This document shows, in pieces, positions 33,515 through 45,114 of a DNA stretch of 64,000 nucleotides; the stretch's first letter is position 1; every line of letters begins with the position of its first letter. Made by a program: the position numbers and the translations under genes. The notes under the pieces were generated by a model. It saw only the letters and a list, made by a program, of their open reading frames with translations. It had not been told where the DNA came from and ran no database searches. This stretch comes from Adiantum capillus-veneris (taxonomy: Eukaryota; Streptophyta; Polypodiopsida; Polypodiales; Pteridaceae): positions 87,064,840 through 87,128,839 of the forward strand of contig CM043971.1 in assembly GCA_014529385.2 (NCBI GenBank), written 5' to 3'.

Positions 33515-35360
33515 ATGAATTCTATCTCGATTGAGTGCAAGTCTTGTCACCATGTGTTCAGTGGCAATGCTACGAGGATCAAAGATCATTTATTCAAAGT
33601 GGCAAGCAGTTTTGGGCCTTGTACCTTGCCTCCACGAGACATATATGAAATATTCAAAAAGTAAAGGTTGTCCTTGAGGAAAAAAGTAAAGGGGTATGAA
33701 AAAGAGATCATAATATGGGGGAAGAGAAAATTCAATGGATGAAGAAGAACCTATTATGAATGAGGAGAGGAACCCAATGTATATTGAGAATATAGAGCAA
33801 AATTTCTTTAATCCTTCTCTCCATAGTGGATTGCACATACACCATCCTTCATCTAGTAATGCATCTAATTCAAAGAGAAATAGTACCGATGGCATTTTTA
33901 AGAACATTATCTATGGATCAAACAATCCATCAAGATTTTGATAAACAGTGGTTAGGCATGTTGCATTTGAAGCGGGAGCAAGCATTCCTCACATGTGGTA
34001 TTCCATTCAATGTAGTTCAAAACCCTATCTTCAAAGATGCATTGATGAACACCACCAAAAAAAGAATTTGTGATGTTAGATTACAATAAAATGCACACAG
34101 AGTATGTTGACAAAGCCAGTAGAAAGCACACTCAAATGTGCAGTGCTAGGTTACTTTTGGATGTACTATAGCTTTCAATGGATGGACCAATTGTAAAAAA
34201 AAACCTTAATCATTGTGATGTTGATTTTTCCCTGAGGGTCAATATTTTTAGAATCCATTGATATGTCCTTGAAGGAAAAAACCATTCCCTTCCTTTCAAA
34301 GATCTATAAACGTGCTATATCAAAAGTTGGAGGGCCAAATAATGTGGCAACAATCATCACCCACAATGCTGCAAATTCAGATGCAGGTCTTGCAATTCAA
34401 GCAAAGTATCTGGAATTAACATGGTACCATGTGGTGCACATACTATGAATCTTCTTCTCAAAGACATTGGAAAACTTGACAAAATAAAGACTACTTTGTT
34501 GGAATCAAACACAATAGTAAACTTCATTAGAGAGAATCAAATTTCACATGCTCTATTCAGAACCAAGTCGCCCTTACAAGGCATTACAAATATTTTGTGC
34601 TACTCGGTTTGCTACTACATATTATGCATTGTCAACACTGAAAGATGTTCGGCATGTCGTGCTGGTGGAGATATTTGCCGACATACGCGATGGGATGCAT
34701 GGCTTATCAAATATCCCAGCTACCAAGCTACATCATTAAAGGTTCATCAACTCGTCAATTTTCCAGTGTTCTGGAGAAATGTGGAAAAAGTGTCAATGTT
34801 ATTAAACCCTTTGTGGACATGTTGTGCTTGGTGGATAAAGAATCTTTTTTCTATTGAAAGGTATATTGGTATATGTCAAAAGCCATTAAATAGCTCAAAG
34901 ACTTTCAAGGATACACTGGTAGAGATAAAACATTTCTAGTTTCATGTGTAGAATCTCGATGCATGCAAATGCACATGCCATTACACAACGCAACATTTGC
35001 TTTGGATCCAAAATTTCAGCTCCATGAACAATCCTCTAATTCAAAAGTGATGCGTGGTTTCAAATGTGTGTGCATGCAACTCTTATGTTTGGATGAGGGG
35101 AAAGATGCATTTCATCAACGAGTTGACTATGCCAATAGGGTTGGTATGTTTGGTGATCCTTGGCACATTGCCATCAAAAACGTTAGCGTACCTATGTGGT
35201 GGAGAAAAGCTAGAACTACAACACGTAACTAACAGAGTATTATCAATTACTGCTTCAGGTGGTATCTACAAGAGAATTTAGTATGCATTTGAGAAGTCGA
35301 GATTTAGTACACGAACATGCTTGACATATGTCCATTTTCCTTCTCCAAGTTGGGGAGCTT
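33515..35360 (+). pseudogene. hAT transposase (BED finger, DUF659, C-terminal dimerisation regions), broken
   Basis: The first piece, from MNSISIECKSCHHVF (33515), carries a BED-type zinc finger: C-x2-C, then a DH and a GPC further on. After stops and frame changes come CGIPFNVVQNPIFKDAL (DUF659-type, about 33990-34050), AISKVGGPNNVATIITHNAA, PCGAHTMNLLLKDIGKL (the catalytic-domain block, about 34424-34475), RFATTYYALSTL, and a C-terminal part (FALDPKFQLHEQ, GMFGDPWHIAI, then LELQHVTNRVLSITASGG). These blocks follow the plant hAT order. At least five frameshifts or stops make it a clear pseudogene. Confidence 0.85.
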
Positions 35361-36140
35361 GCAAGTGGAAAACATGTCGATCGTGTAGAAGATGCAATAC
35401 TAGTAAATCATCACCTTGGGCTACTGCTTCTACATTCATCGGACTCAGTAGGAGTAGCTTCTATCTCAGTGGTGGCTGGCTTGGTAGGATCAAAAACTCT
35501 CAGTATTTTTCTAGGGCCTTCTAGCTTGCTCTTTCCTTTTATTTTTGCATGCAATTGATGATCCAATTGCATTCTTTCGCGTACTGAAGGGAGAGAGAGG
35601 ACTTCACAATTTTGCAGAGCATCAAAAGCAACCAAGACTTGGCCCAAAACTTGCTTGAGAAGCCCTTGCAATTGATCGCCATAAAAATTGCAATATCAAA
35701 TGATATTATGGGGAATGATTGCTGTAAGCACTCAAAGAAATGTTTTGTCAATGTGTTGACAAAATCATTGAAGCTAGAGGCTTTGCAGTTTCAAAACATC
35801 AACATAACTTCTTCTCTTCCACACCATGTAGATAGCGTACAATAGCTTCAGTGACAGTTTTTTGATGTGCTCGTGATAAATTTGTCTCTAGCATGGCTAT
35901 TAAAATAAACATTGATATATTTACACCAAGAGAATAATTCAAATTTCAAACATGCTAAAATATGAAAAAGTTAAATATCAAGACTTAGAAAGATTTAAAG
36001 TGAATGGTTTGTTGCAACAAATAAAAAATATATAATTTTTAATGATTATGATTTTGGAATAATAATTTGTTATTATCAAATGTACATTCAATTTAGAAAA
36101 AACATGCCTAAAAGTTAACGTTATGAAAAAGTAGTCCAAT
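35361..36140. other. No confident gene
   Basis: 3' part of the hAT region. An 86-codon minus-strand frame (35671-35411, QVLGQVLVAFDALQNCEVL) and overlapping plus-strand frames are present. None shows a motif I can name. Confidence 0.45.
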
Positions 36141-36360
36141 TGTGTGAGTTAAAAACTCTAGCACAAGTGTGGACATTACTAAACACAAATCACTGGAAGT
36201 TTAAGTAGTCTATTAGACTACGAAAAGTGTATGATATGCACTAATACGTCAATTATGTGAGCTTATAGCTCTAACACAAGAGTGGTCACTATTATTAAGA
36301 TGATTGAAAAAATAATCAATCTGGTTACTGTTGAATTGTGAGAAAATCTCTAACACAACG
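36141..36360 (-). repeat. Right subterminal palindrome array of the hAT element
   Basis: Three copies, at 36141, 36256 and 36336 (TGTGTGAGTT...AACTCTAGCACAAG and variants). Their reverse complements match the left-array motif, so the arrays face each other. Confidence 0.75.
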
Positions 36361-37640
36361 CAACAGTCAAACCATTAATCATCACATCTTGAAAAAGGCT
36401 ATCTTTCATAGTTACAAGTCACACATTGTCGTGCCGCTCCGCTCCCATGACACTAAAAGGAGCAAAGGAAATCCAATCAGCTGTATTTGAATCCTACATG
36501 ATTAATCAGCAGCAGTTATAAGGGCTTGCTAACAAGCCAATTTTAAGCTAAAAGTATGTCAGATGCGGCTCTAAGGGCCAAAAGATGACTTGGTAATGTT
36601 GAATAGTGAGTATGCTTGAAGTGGTCATAGATAGGGTTTTATTAATCAAATTCAAAGTACTTGAAGGGCTCTACATGCCTATCTTTACAGCTCGTCAATA
36701 GGAGCTACGTCTAAGAAGTTATGAGAGTTTTAAGTCGACTAGATTGCAGATCCGTACCGGATTGGACAACTGTAGCTAAGGTGACAGAATTGAAATGAAT
36801 GTATGGGCCTAAAGTGCTCACTCTCAGGAGCACGTCGGTCTTTTTAGATTAGTGATCGAATTTACGATTGTCAAGTTATTGACCATTTAAAATGCACTGG
36901 GGATCGGTTCCGTACCAGTCTGGTCGGCTCGGTCGAAGTGCTATCTGGGAATTTTTGAGCTTTATCCAGGTTTTGGAATGAAATGATTGTGGGAAGTGTC
37001 CAACACGGATGTGGTAAGAAGCTTCGGGCTATTTTCAACGAGACGAGTGAGAAGGGAGTGCTCTCAAGCCAAAGCAATCACCTATGCTTGCATCTTGAAG
37101 GCGTAATTTCACTAAGAAGCTGATAAGGACATTACAATTCTCAATACAATTATTAGTCAAGGACTGCTGAAGGAAGTTGTCATGCTTGGAAATGTTGTGG
37201 CCGGAATGTATACCAAATGTTGCCTTGAAAAACGAGTATGCCCAAGGTGATGGATTCCCTTTGAGGGCCACCAGCCCATGGGCCCAATAGTAATGTCCCC
37301 GCCAGTTATAGAATCAATGGCCGCCCAAGGGATGCCGCCCACAAGGGCTTAAAGTTAATTGAGTTTCAAAATAAAAAGAAAGAGCAATGGAAAAAATTAG
37401 GCAGGCAGCAGAGAATGATGGCGCAGGGAAGAAGAATCACTTGCAACGGGCTATAGAGAGCTCGGTTGAGCGCGGCTAAGAAGGGAAAAGTCTTCAGCAC
37501 GCGAAGGCGCATGTTTGTGGAGCTTGTCCCGTCAGATTTTGTGTTGTTCATTAGTCAGCCTGCCACATCATCAAGAGGCCAATCCCATTAGCGATATTGC
37601 TAATGGGATGACCGAGAATAGAAGTTTTTTTCGCCATGCA
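36361..37640. other. No gene seen; possible LTR upstream part
   Basis: Moderately GC-rich compared with its surroundings, with no lasting frame. It leads into a promoter-like TATA box and leader, consistent with a U3-type region, but no LTR partner was found. Confidence 0.4.
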
Positions 37641-37643
37641 ACC

Positions 37644-37651
37644 TATATAAA
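37644..37651 (+). promoter_or_regulatory. TATA box candidate
   Basis: TATATAAA in context ACCTATATAAAGAGG, followed about 35 bp later by a CT-rich stretch (CTCTCTCTCCGGG). That is a typical plant or LTR promoter-to-leader transition. Confidence 0.45.
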
Positions 37652-37843
37652 GAGGTGTCATGTGGTTATTTGGGGGCTTCTCTTCATCTCATTGAACTCT
37701 CTCTCTCCGGGAGAGGCAAGCAATTAAGCTACTTTAAGCTATCATCAATTTCTTTAGCGAGACCCATTCTAAGCTTCATAAGCTCTCTAAATCTCGAGCC
37801 TCTAATCCTAAGCCAATTCCCTAAACCAAGCCAAAGCTCCTTA

Positions 37844-38064
37844 GCTCTCATTAACCGCTCTTAAGCTCTCTAAGCCGAACCTCACCTTCACTAATCAAGC
37901 TTAAGCCCACCATAAGCCAAACCTCTCTAATCTCATAAGCCAAACCTCTCTAATTCCATAAGCAAACCTCTCTAATCCCATAAGAAAAACCTCTCTAAGC
38001 TCTCATTAACCGCTCTTAAGCTCTCTAAACCAAAACTCACCTTCACTAATCAAGCTTAAGCCCA
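37844..38064 (+). repeat. Leader repeats: 66-bp direct repeat and CATAAGCCAAACCTCTCTAA units
   Basis: The block GCTCTCATTAACCGCTCTTA... occurs at 37844-37909 and 37999-38064, 155 bp apart with few changes. Between them lie about four copies of a roughly 20-bp unit, CATAAGCCAAACCTCTCTAA. Non-coding, CT-rich, downstream of the TATA box. Confidence 0.85.
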
Positions 38065-38596
38065 AATTCTTGATATCCTTAAGCCAATCCAAAGCTTCTA
38101 ATCTTGATTAGCCATTTAAATCCTCAAACTTAACCTCCATAATTCATCCTAATCCTAAGCCGATTCATCTCAATCTTAAGCCAAATCAGAAGGCCGTTGG
38201 AAGAAGAAACTCCTTTGCCTTAGCGGGAAGAAGCAAAAGGCAATATAAATCAGGTAATTATTAATTTTCTTGTTTAGCACATGGATTAAGCCAGGTTTCA
38301 TCTTGTAAGGACCATTAAGCCTCCATTAGTGATTGATTAATCATGGATATTGTTGATTAGCTGGAATTAGGCGAACTTCTTGTTTTGAACTCTGTTGTCC
38401 TTAATTGTGTCTGTTGCACCTCTGTCCCTGCACCTCTCACAGCTAGGGGCCTGGTGCCTTCCCGACTCACATTTCGCACAATTATCCCCCGACAACGTAG
38501 AGATTATATCTTTACTGATCACCTATTGCAAGTACCAGACAATGATGAAAAGAGTAGTTGCAAAGCTTCAACTTACTCACTATTTGGTACTATTGC
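38065..38596. other. No gene seen; leader-like
   Basis: Continuation of the leader-like region. A possible splice donor, CAGGTAATTATT, is at about 38251. A TGG-starting stretch at about 38450 (TGGTGCCTTCCCGACTCAC) follows CTCTCACA and could be an LTR end plus primer-binding site, but this is weak. Confidence 0.35.
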
Positions 38597-38600
38597 TTAA

Positions 38601-39939
38601 CACTAGGTTGGTAACCTAATAGGACATAAAAGTGTCCTTTCAGGGTTTTGAAAAAAACCTCCAAAACCATAGTAGATCCACTCATTTTGTAAAATCCTTT
38701 CATGAGGTTATAGCTCAAGTCCTACTACACATGGAAAAAATAAGAGACTTGTAGAATTTCTGATCTTTTGGTCACACCAAGCCTCCAAAGTTGATGGACC
38801 AGTACATTTTCATCAAAACAGTCATTTCTTACGTTTTTTTGTATAAAAATAAGATTAGGGATTTTTGTAGGACTTGAGATAAATTCCCTAGTTAACTTCA
38901 ATGGGTTGGTGATGAGAACATATGATTGCTTCTCACTCACTATTTTTTGTTTTGCCAAAAGAAATAGGTACAAAAAAGTTGAATTTTTACCATTCTGCAA
39001 ACCTATCATCAAAGTTTCTATAGCCACGCTGAATACAAATACTATATGCATGTTTTCTTAGTTCCCTATTGTCCTTTAGGTTCATAAGGAGCCATGGATC
39101 ATGTCAAAAGAATAATACATCTCTTACCAAGGGGAACCTTGGGGACAAAGATGAAGTGCTAAATAAAGCAAACATGAAAAAACTGGGTTCAACATTATGA
39201 GTTGTAGAATCCCATTGAAACTATTGAATATCTAGACAAATTTGATTCTTATGACTAGATATGGTTACTACCTACAAAATGCATATAGTTGTCACAAGAA
39301 ACTAGCAATATTGTAAAAGCTATACTTGATATACTAGAATGTTTCGTTTTCTTCTATAGTAGAAAAAATCAACCATCGTTGTGTACTATGAAAAATAGGG
39401 TATTAGGTGCCCCAAAACTCAAGGAATATTAGCTTCATGTTATAATATGGGACATAGAAAATCAAAACTACATTTGGATATCATGAAAGCTACCAAAAAA
39501 ATCATAGAAGAGCTAAAATTGGCTAAAAAATAGGATTTGTCAATTTTTGTAATTTGGTCATAACTTACAACTTTAACATTTATTTCTCCCTAGAAGCATC
39601 AGGACGTGTTGAGGACTACTAAAGATAGTTCTCTAGCATTATAGACCTCACAAACATGAATTCTAGAGTGGTATAGTAGCAAAAAGTTAAAAAAAGCCAA
39701 AAACAGGACCCGTTTTTTCACACAGTTTAGGTTGTGAAATGTTGTGCAAGGACAAGGTTACAGATGGAATTGATATTCCAAAAAAATGTCAAGTTTTTTT
39801 CAGCTCATGAGACAACTTTCTAGATAGATAGAACCTCAAAATCCATTTTGAAACTCTTGACATAATTCAAGGAAAATGGTCACTTAACAGGACATAAAAG
39901 TGTCCTAGGACATAAAAGTGTCTCATTACCAACCTAGTG
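38601..39939. mobile_element. TTAA-flanked CACTAG-terminal element, copy 1 (1339 bp, non-coding)
   Basis: Ends CACTAGGTTGGTAAC and ATTACCAACCTAGTG are inverted repeats with one mismatch in 15. TTAA directly flanks both sides (38597-38600 and 39940-39943). The subterminal palindrome-like GGACATAAAAGTGTCC occurs once near the left end and twice near the right. A near-identical copy lies at 55775-57063. No coding frame is shared intact between the copies. Confidence 0.85.
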
Positions 39940-40143
39940 TTAAGTGAGTTGGATACGTAAAAGGAAAGCATATACAATAGTGAAAACAAAATATAAACAT
40001 TGATACATATGTAGATGAAGAGAAAGCTAAACTTAACTCTTCACTCCTCAAATGTGGCAATGTTTGTACTATAGGTTAGTTCTATCTCTAGTGTGTAAAA
40101 TAAACTATATTGGATAGCAAAATTCTAGATATGTTTGTATATT

Positions 40144-40430
40144 ATGCCAACTTCTAATGTGTGAGTATTCTCATACACAACTCAAAGTGGGAAACCCCTA
40201 CCCCATCTCTAAAGTTCAAGGAAGGAACCTCTACATAGCATGAGTGGGATTCGACACTCCCTATGCCTCTCTGTGGAGTGTGACCGATTGGTCTACACAA
40301 CCATGAGACAAATCTCTAATGTCCTATCTATTCCAAGAGTGTGACTATGTCGACAAAACCTCGGAATAGGCCTACGCACCTGCAAATTAATTCTATGTGT
40401 GAGGTGAACCTCTAGCACAACACAAATTAG
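40144..40430 (-). repeat. Second cluster of hAT-type palindromes
   Basis: Variants of the hAT right-array motif occur at about 40158 (TGTGTGAGTATTCTCATACA), 40275, 40338 and 40394 (TGTGTGAGGTGAACCTCTAG). Orientation is that of the right array. No transposase remnant was seen next to them. Confidence 0.55.
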
Positions 40431-42015
40431 TAAAAAAAGAAGTTAGAAATAATACTTAAAAATGCAATTATACCTGCTTGCTTTGTCACCTCTGTGTTTG
40501 TTAATCCAGAAGTTGCAATGCGCTCCTTTGATCAAAGAGGCATATATATTAAATGGTTCTTCGATTGAAGATTTTTTTTATTATACAATTTACAATGTAT
40601 TATTTCGAAAATAGTATATAATCGAAGTAATATGTATAGTTTTCATTATATGGCCATATAAATGCAACCTAAGTGCAAACACCTATAAATAGGACACACA
40701 AATCCAATTTTGGGGATTTTGACTCTTGTATCTCTTGAACTCTAAATGATAGGCATATTATAGAGCTTAGGAGCACACAATGCTAACCCTTGTATCATTG
40801 TATTTCTTAGATTAATCATTCTAGAGCATCGTTCTTTGAACTCTTGTACTTTGAACTACTATTTGAATATGAATATACATCTAGTTGTTCGTTCCAATTT
40901 TCTATCATGTAAATCTATTATTTTTAGTTCCTCATCTATTATCTGAAATCGGTTATGTATCTAAAGTCTCTCATCTAAAGTCTGTATTTTTCATTTGAGT
41001 TTGAATCCATCATTTGAACATCTAGAGTCTGAAGTCTACTCAGTGACTTTGAGTTTAAGCTTAGAATAGTTGTCGATTTGAGCTAGCTCATTCTAGAAAC
41101 TTTGCTGAAGAAACCAATAAAATATCTCTCATTTTCCTATCTAGAAAGATTGGTGTATGCCAAAACTTTTTGACTAATTTTGATATAAGCATTGCAAGAC
41201 TACTAAAATCTTTCCACTTGACTGACTCTATGTGCATGAGCAACAAGTATATATGCGTCATTTGAATACTTTATTATGTAGCCTTCACAATCTCCTTGAA
41301 CACATGCTAAATCTATATGTCCCCATCTTAATCCCTCTTTGCATCCGTCGCTTATTTTCTTGACAACTAAAACAATTGGAGCTTTTGGAATAAAAAAGGT
41401 TACTTTATCTTTCTTTCTGGTTTTTCTAAGTACACTTATACTCTTTGTGAGACTGTATGAAATAGATTTTTGTCAATCTCCAATCAAATTCTTTGCAAAT
41501 GATTGAATGTTATCTTTGGGTCGATCCACTTCTCTTTATGGATTTCTTTGTTATATCCATGAGTTTTTCTACAAACCAAAAACAAAAAATAAAAAATTAC
41601 CTTTAGCTTTTCTATCTTTATAACACTCTTATGTTTTATAAAGCATTTAAAGTTTTTCATTCATATACTTTCTATGGTGAGTTTTTAAACTACTCTAAGA
41701 TCATGGTCACACATATATCTTTGATATTGTAGTAGAGATTATTTGATTGATAATCACACATCGTAGCTACTTCAATGATCTTTTTTTCAATGAATGCACC
41801 TTAGTACCATATAGTCGAGTCTAACTTAATTGATTTTCTTTTTTCAATAGAACACATATATTTGAAGTCTTGTAAGTTTTACAAAAATATTGACTTCATT
41901 ATGACTATAAATTGGTTGAATAAAAATAAGTATCTTAATGTCTCTCGTTAGTGAATGCACTTATTGTGCAAAAAACAAGAAAGAAACTTGAGTCCATTGA
42001 AATTGGAAATTCTTT
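40431..42015. other. No gene seen
   Basis: AT-rich. A TATAAATA at about 40684 is followed by an unremarkable leader-like stretch without an ORF. Confidence 0.55.
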
Positions 42016-43635
42016 TTGGGCAAAATAGGAGTAGATAACTCTAATGGCAAGCATTGTGCGAGGAATAGGTGTTTCTCAATCTGTGAACAATTGGTCTATG
42101 GAGAAGCTCTCCTGGACCTACAGAAGCCTTCAATATGCCAATACGCTTTTCATCTGGACAGATGTTGCATCTCACATCAAGGAGACTGGCTTCCCCCTAG
42201 AGTGATGCTGGAAACCGATATTTCCAAGCGCTTGTCCGATCACTCCCCCCTTAAGCTTTACATACCTAGGGCTAGTCATGATGCATTTTCCCACAAGGGG
42301 AAAAGAAGAAACTAATGTCTAGGGAACATCTCTTTAAGAAATCCCATTTTAGGTTCTTAATTAAGCAGGCTCTTAACAAACTTGAGCATGATGTGGATGT
42401 TTCCGTTCCGTGCACCTAGTCCTCCCTGGTGCACGTGAATATAATTAGCAAAAATCAAATGAGTAGGGCCGCTAATAAAAATAGCTCAAGAGAACACAAA
42501 CAACGAGCTGAAAGAAGAAGTAGAAGAGATCTCCAAAGTATGCAAAAAGGTAGTGCCTCTGAAGGGGAACACAAAAGATGGTGATAGCCGTTTTTCGGCT
42601 CTTTGTAATTGCCACAGTGAGTTACCTCACCCTACCAAAATCACCCAAACACTGTGGCTATCCCTACCATTTCACTGTACATAGGCGTGCGTGAGTCACG
42701 GGACTTTTCCCATATCTTCTTAAAAAACCCTCAATTAGCTAGTCATTGGGCTAGTTGAGCCAAAAAAATATAAAAATATAAAAAATGTAAGTATATTATG
42801 GCCCATGCGTATGTAAATATTTCTTTGTATATAGGGCCTAAATAAAAGATTTTTTCATAATTATTTTGGTATTTATTTAAATATTTCTACCTAGGTGTGT
42901 GTTATTTATGCTCTGTACATTGCCTCACCATTACCACAATTTTTCTTACCATTTTTCATACTCTTTATTCCATATAGAAATATTTTCATGTAAGCTTCTC
43001 TTATAATTGGTGTAACTCGACCCCAACAAAAATCCAAAAAAACTAGTTTTATTTATGTGTATATTTTTTCACTATTGTGATTTTTCCCTTCCTACATCTA
43101 TTTTGTTTTTTTTTCTAAAAAATTAGAACACCAAAAATATTTATCTTTTTATGGTAGCCTCATAATGAGAGAGATTTCTTTTGACCCCTTTATATTTTTT
43201 CCACTTATATTATTTATATTTGACATGTATATATTTTTTAGACCCCTCAATATTTGATTTTCTTAGTCATACTATTCACTTATATCACAATCTCAACAAT
43301 ATCTTCAATTATAGACCTACCAAATAAGGTCAAGGGTAGGTGGCATGCATACATGCACTATGGAGGGCTCACTCTTGGAGGTATTCAAAAGAATCATCCA
43401 AAGAAGGACCCCACAAGGACCTTGTGCAGTGGAAAAAAACGGTCGGTTTTGCTGAATTTTTAAAGTTCACTTGCTCTCCGAATTTGAAAAGGTGATACAT
43501 ACAAAAGTTGTAGCTCGTGGGCTGAACTTTTGCCTCAAATTTTCTCATATTTTTTTGAGCTACGAGCTGTGAGCTATGATTTTATTAGTGAACCCCAGTT
43601 TTCCCATGCTATGCAGCCACACTCTCTCTTCCACT
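42016..43635. other. No confident gene
   Basis: A 99-codon frame at 42016-42315 contains RLSDHSPLKLYIPR, which recalls the SDH box of LINE endonucleases. Nothing else of a LINE is recognisable, so no call is made. The rest is AT-rich with poly-T runs. Confidence 0.4.
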
Positions 43636-43637
43636 TT

Positions 43638-43739
43638 ATCATTTTCCTCTTTCACACACACTTCTCCACTCATCATTTTCCTCTTTCACACACACTTCTC
43701 CACTCATCATTTTCCTCTTTCACACACACTTCTCCACTC
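43638..43739 (+). repeat. 34-bp minisatellite, three copies
   Basis: ATCATTTTCCTCTTTCACAC... starts at 43638, 43672 and 43706, with a partial fourth at 43740. The 112-codon frame across it is a repeat artefact. Confidence 0.95.
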
Positions 43740-43869
43740 ATCATCCCCACCTCTCTCACCACTCCTCTCTGCACCCTACTCACCTTCTCCTCAACCTTGA
43801 AGAATAAGAGAAACCATGGTGAACTCATACCTCCCACACACAATTCCATTCCAAAATTGACCACCTAGT

Positions 43870-44990
43870 CTGATTTTTCCTCCTCCAATTTACCCATATC
43901 TATCAAAAAAACCACAAAATTCAGCCTCTTCTCTTAAAAGACAGCATCATGGTGGTTGATTACTCAGCTTCAATTACCTTGTCTCTCAAGGAAGGTCAAG
44001 AGTGGAGAAAAAATGTACCGTCAAAGCTAGTGGACCGTCAACAAGCGTCAAAATTGGCCCTACTCAAGACACTTGGAGCATCAACCTTGTAAGAAATCCA
44101 CCTTTTCTTACCTCTTAAGAGTTTTTCTTCCTTATTTGTATCCTACATGGATACTCCCATTGTAAATATCCAATTCCATTTGTAAATTAATACTAACTCT
44201 ACTAACACTAACCCACTATGAAAAGTCCTATCACCTCCATTTCTCTCCTCTCTCTTTCCCCACCAGCTTCTTGATAATTCCAAGCAAAAGAAATTAGATA
44301 AATTGCTGAAAATCTAACCCAACCATGGTTAGAAGAGTAACCCTAGCCTTCAAAATTGCTATAAAAGGAGGGTGTAGCTAGCACAAAAGGGGGAGCCATA
44401 AGCAAGAGCACTATGCTATAGCTTGAGAAGCCAAGCTCAACCTCTCTAGAAGGAGCTCTTGAGTGGAAGCTCATTGTCTTATGCATGTGCATGTGTTGTA
44501 ATAGGAGATTAGCAAGGGAACTCTATGCCATTGTAAGAGAGAGAGTGATCACTCAATTGAGAGTAGGAAATCTATCATTTCTCCTACTAGTGTAAGCCCA
44601 ACATTTGCTGAATCAAGGAGGGTGGATTTGGACTAATCTTGGATACTTTGTCTCTCTTCCCACGTGAAGTAATGGACAACAATGATGTGTAAGTGTCTTG
44701 GTGTTTTTTTTGTTAAGTTCTTGATAGCTTGTCTCTAGTGTTGTCATCAATTTAGCCATAAATCCCACATACTGTAAGAGGACTCCCCTGGCCTTAAGAT
44801 AGTGAGTGGGGTGGATTTTCTTGTGATGTGTTGTGGTGTAATTTACTCAAGCTATGTTGAACAAATACTAATATCACTTTGATTGGTCATGACATATTTG
44901 TAAGAAGGTATTAGTGCAACAAACACCCCCTCCCCCTTCTCTCTCTTTCTTACATATATAATTGTGTTTGCTTGATCATTGCCGATACGT
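43870..44990. other. No gene seen; promoter-like TATA at 44360
   Basis: TATAAAAG in GCTATAAAAGGAGGG at 44360-44367, followed by a leader-like stretch and AAGTAATGG. No ORF of note follows before the microsatellite at 45 kb. Confidence 0.4.
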
Positions 44991-45005
44991 TTCAAAGCAG
45001 CTCGA

Positions 45006-45020
45006 GCTCTCTCTCTCTCT

Positions 45021-45086
<66 letters not shown>
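45006..45086 (+). repeat. (CT)n microsatellite
   Basis: About 40 CT units with two CCC interruptions near the left end. ORFs crossing it in both strands are artefacts. Confidence 0.95.
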
Positions 45087-45088
<2 letters not shown>

Positions 45089-45114
45089 GCGTCCTAGTTC
45101 GCATCCAAAACTAG

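Larger units (their letters stand above)
32600..36365 (+). mobile_element. Decayed hAT-type DNA transposon (limits approximate)
   Basis: A broken hAT transposase gene lies between two arrays of a short palindrome in opposite orientation (left about 32622-33192, right about 36141-36360). Exact termini and an 8-bp target duplication were not found, so the limits are those of the repeat arrays. Confidence 0.65.

Noticed and set aside
38440-38480. Primer-binding site TGGTGCCTTCCCGACTCAC after CTCTCACA
   Set aside because: Ten bases separate it from the supposed LTR end, no tRNA match is known to me, and no LTR partner or pol follows.
38597-39943. Assignment of the CACTAG-ended elements to the CACTA superfamily
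   Set aside because: CACTA makes 3-bp direct duplications. Here the flanks are TTAA on both sides at all ends, and the ends share nothing more with the CACTACAAGAGG element at 23210.
42016-42315. LINE endonuclease remnant (RLSDHSPLKL)
   Set aside because: A single short box without the other endonuclease motifs or any LINE RT nearby.
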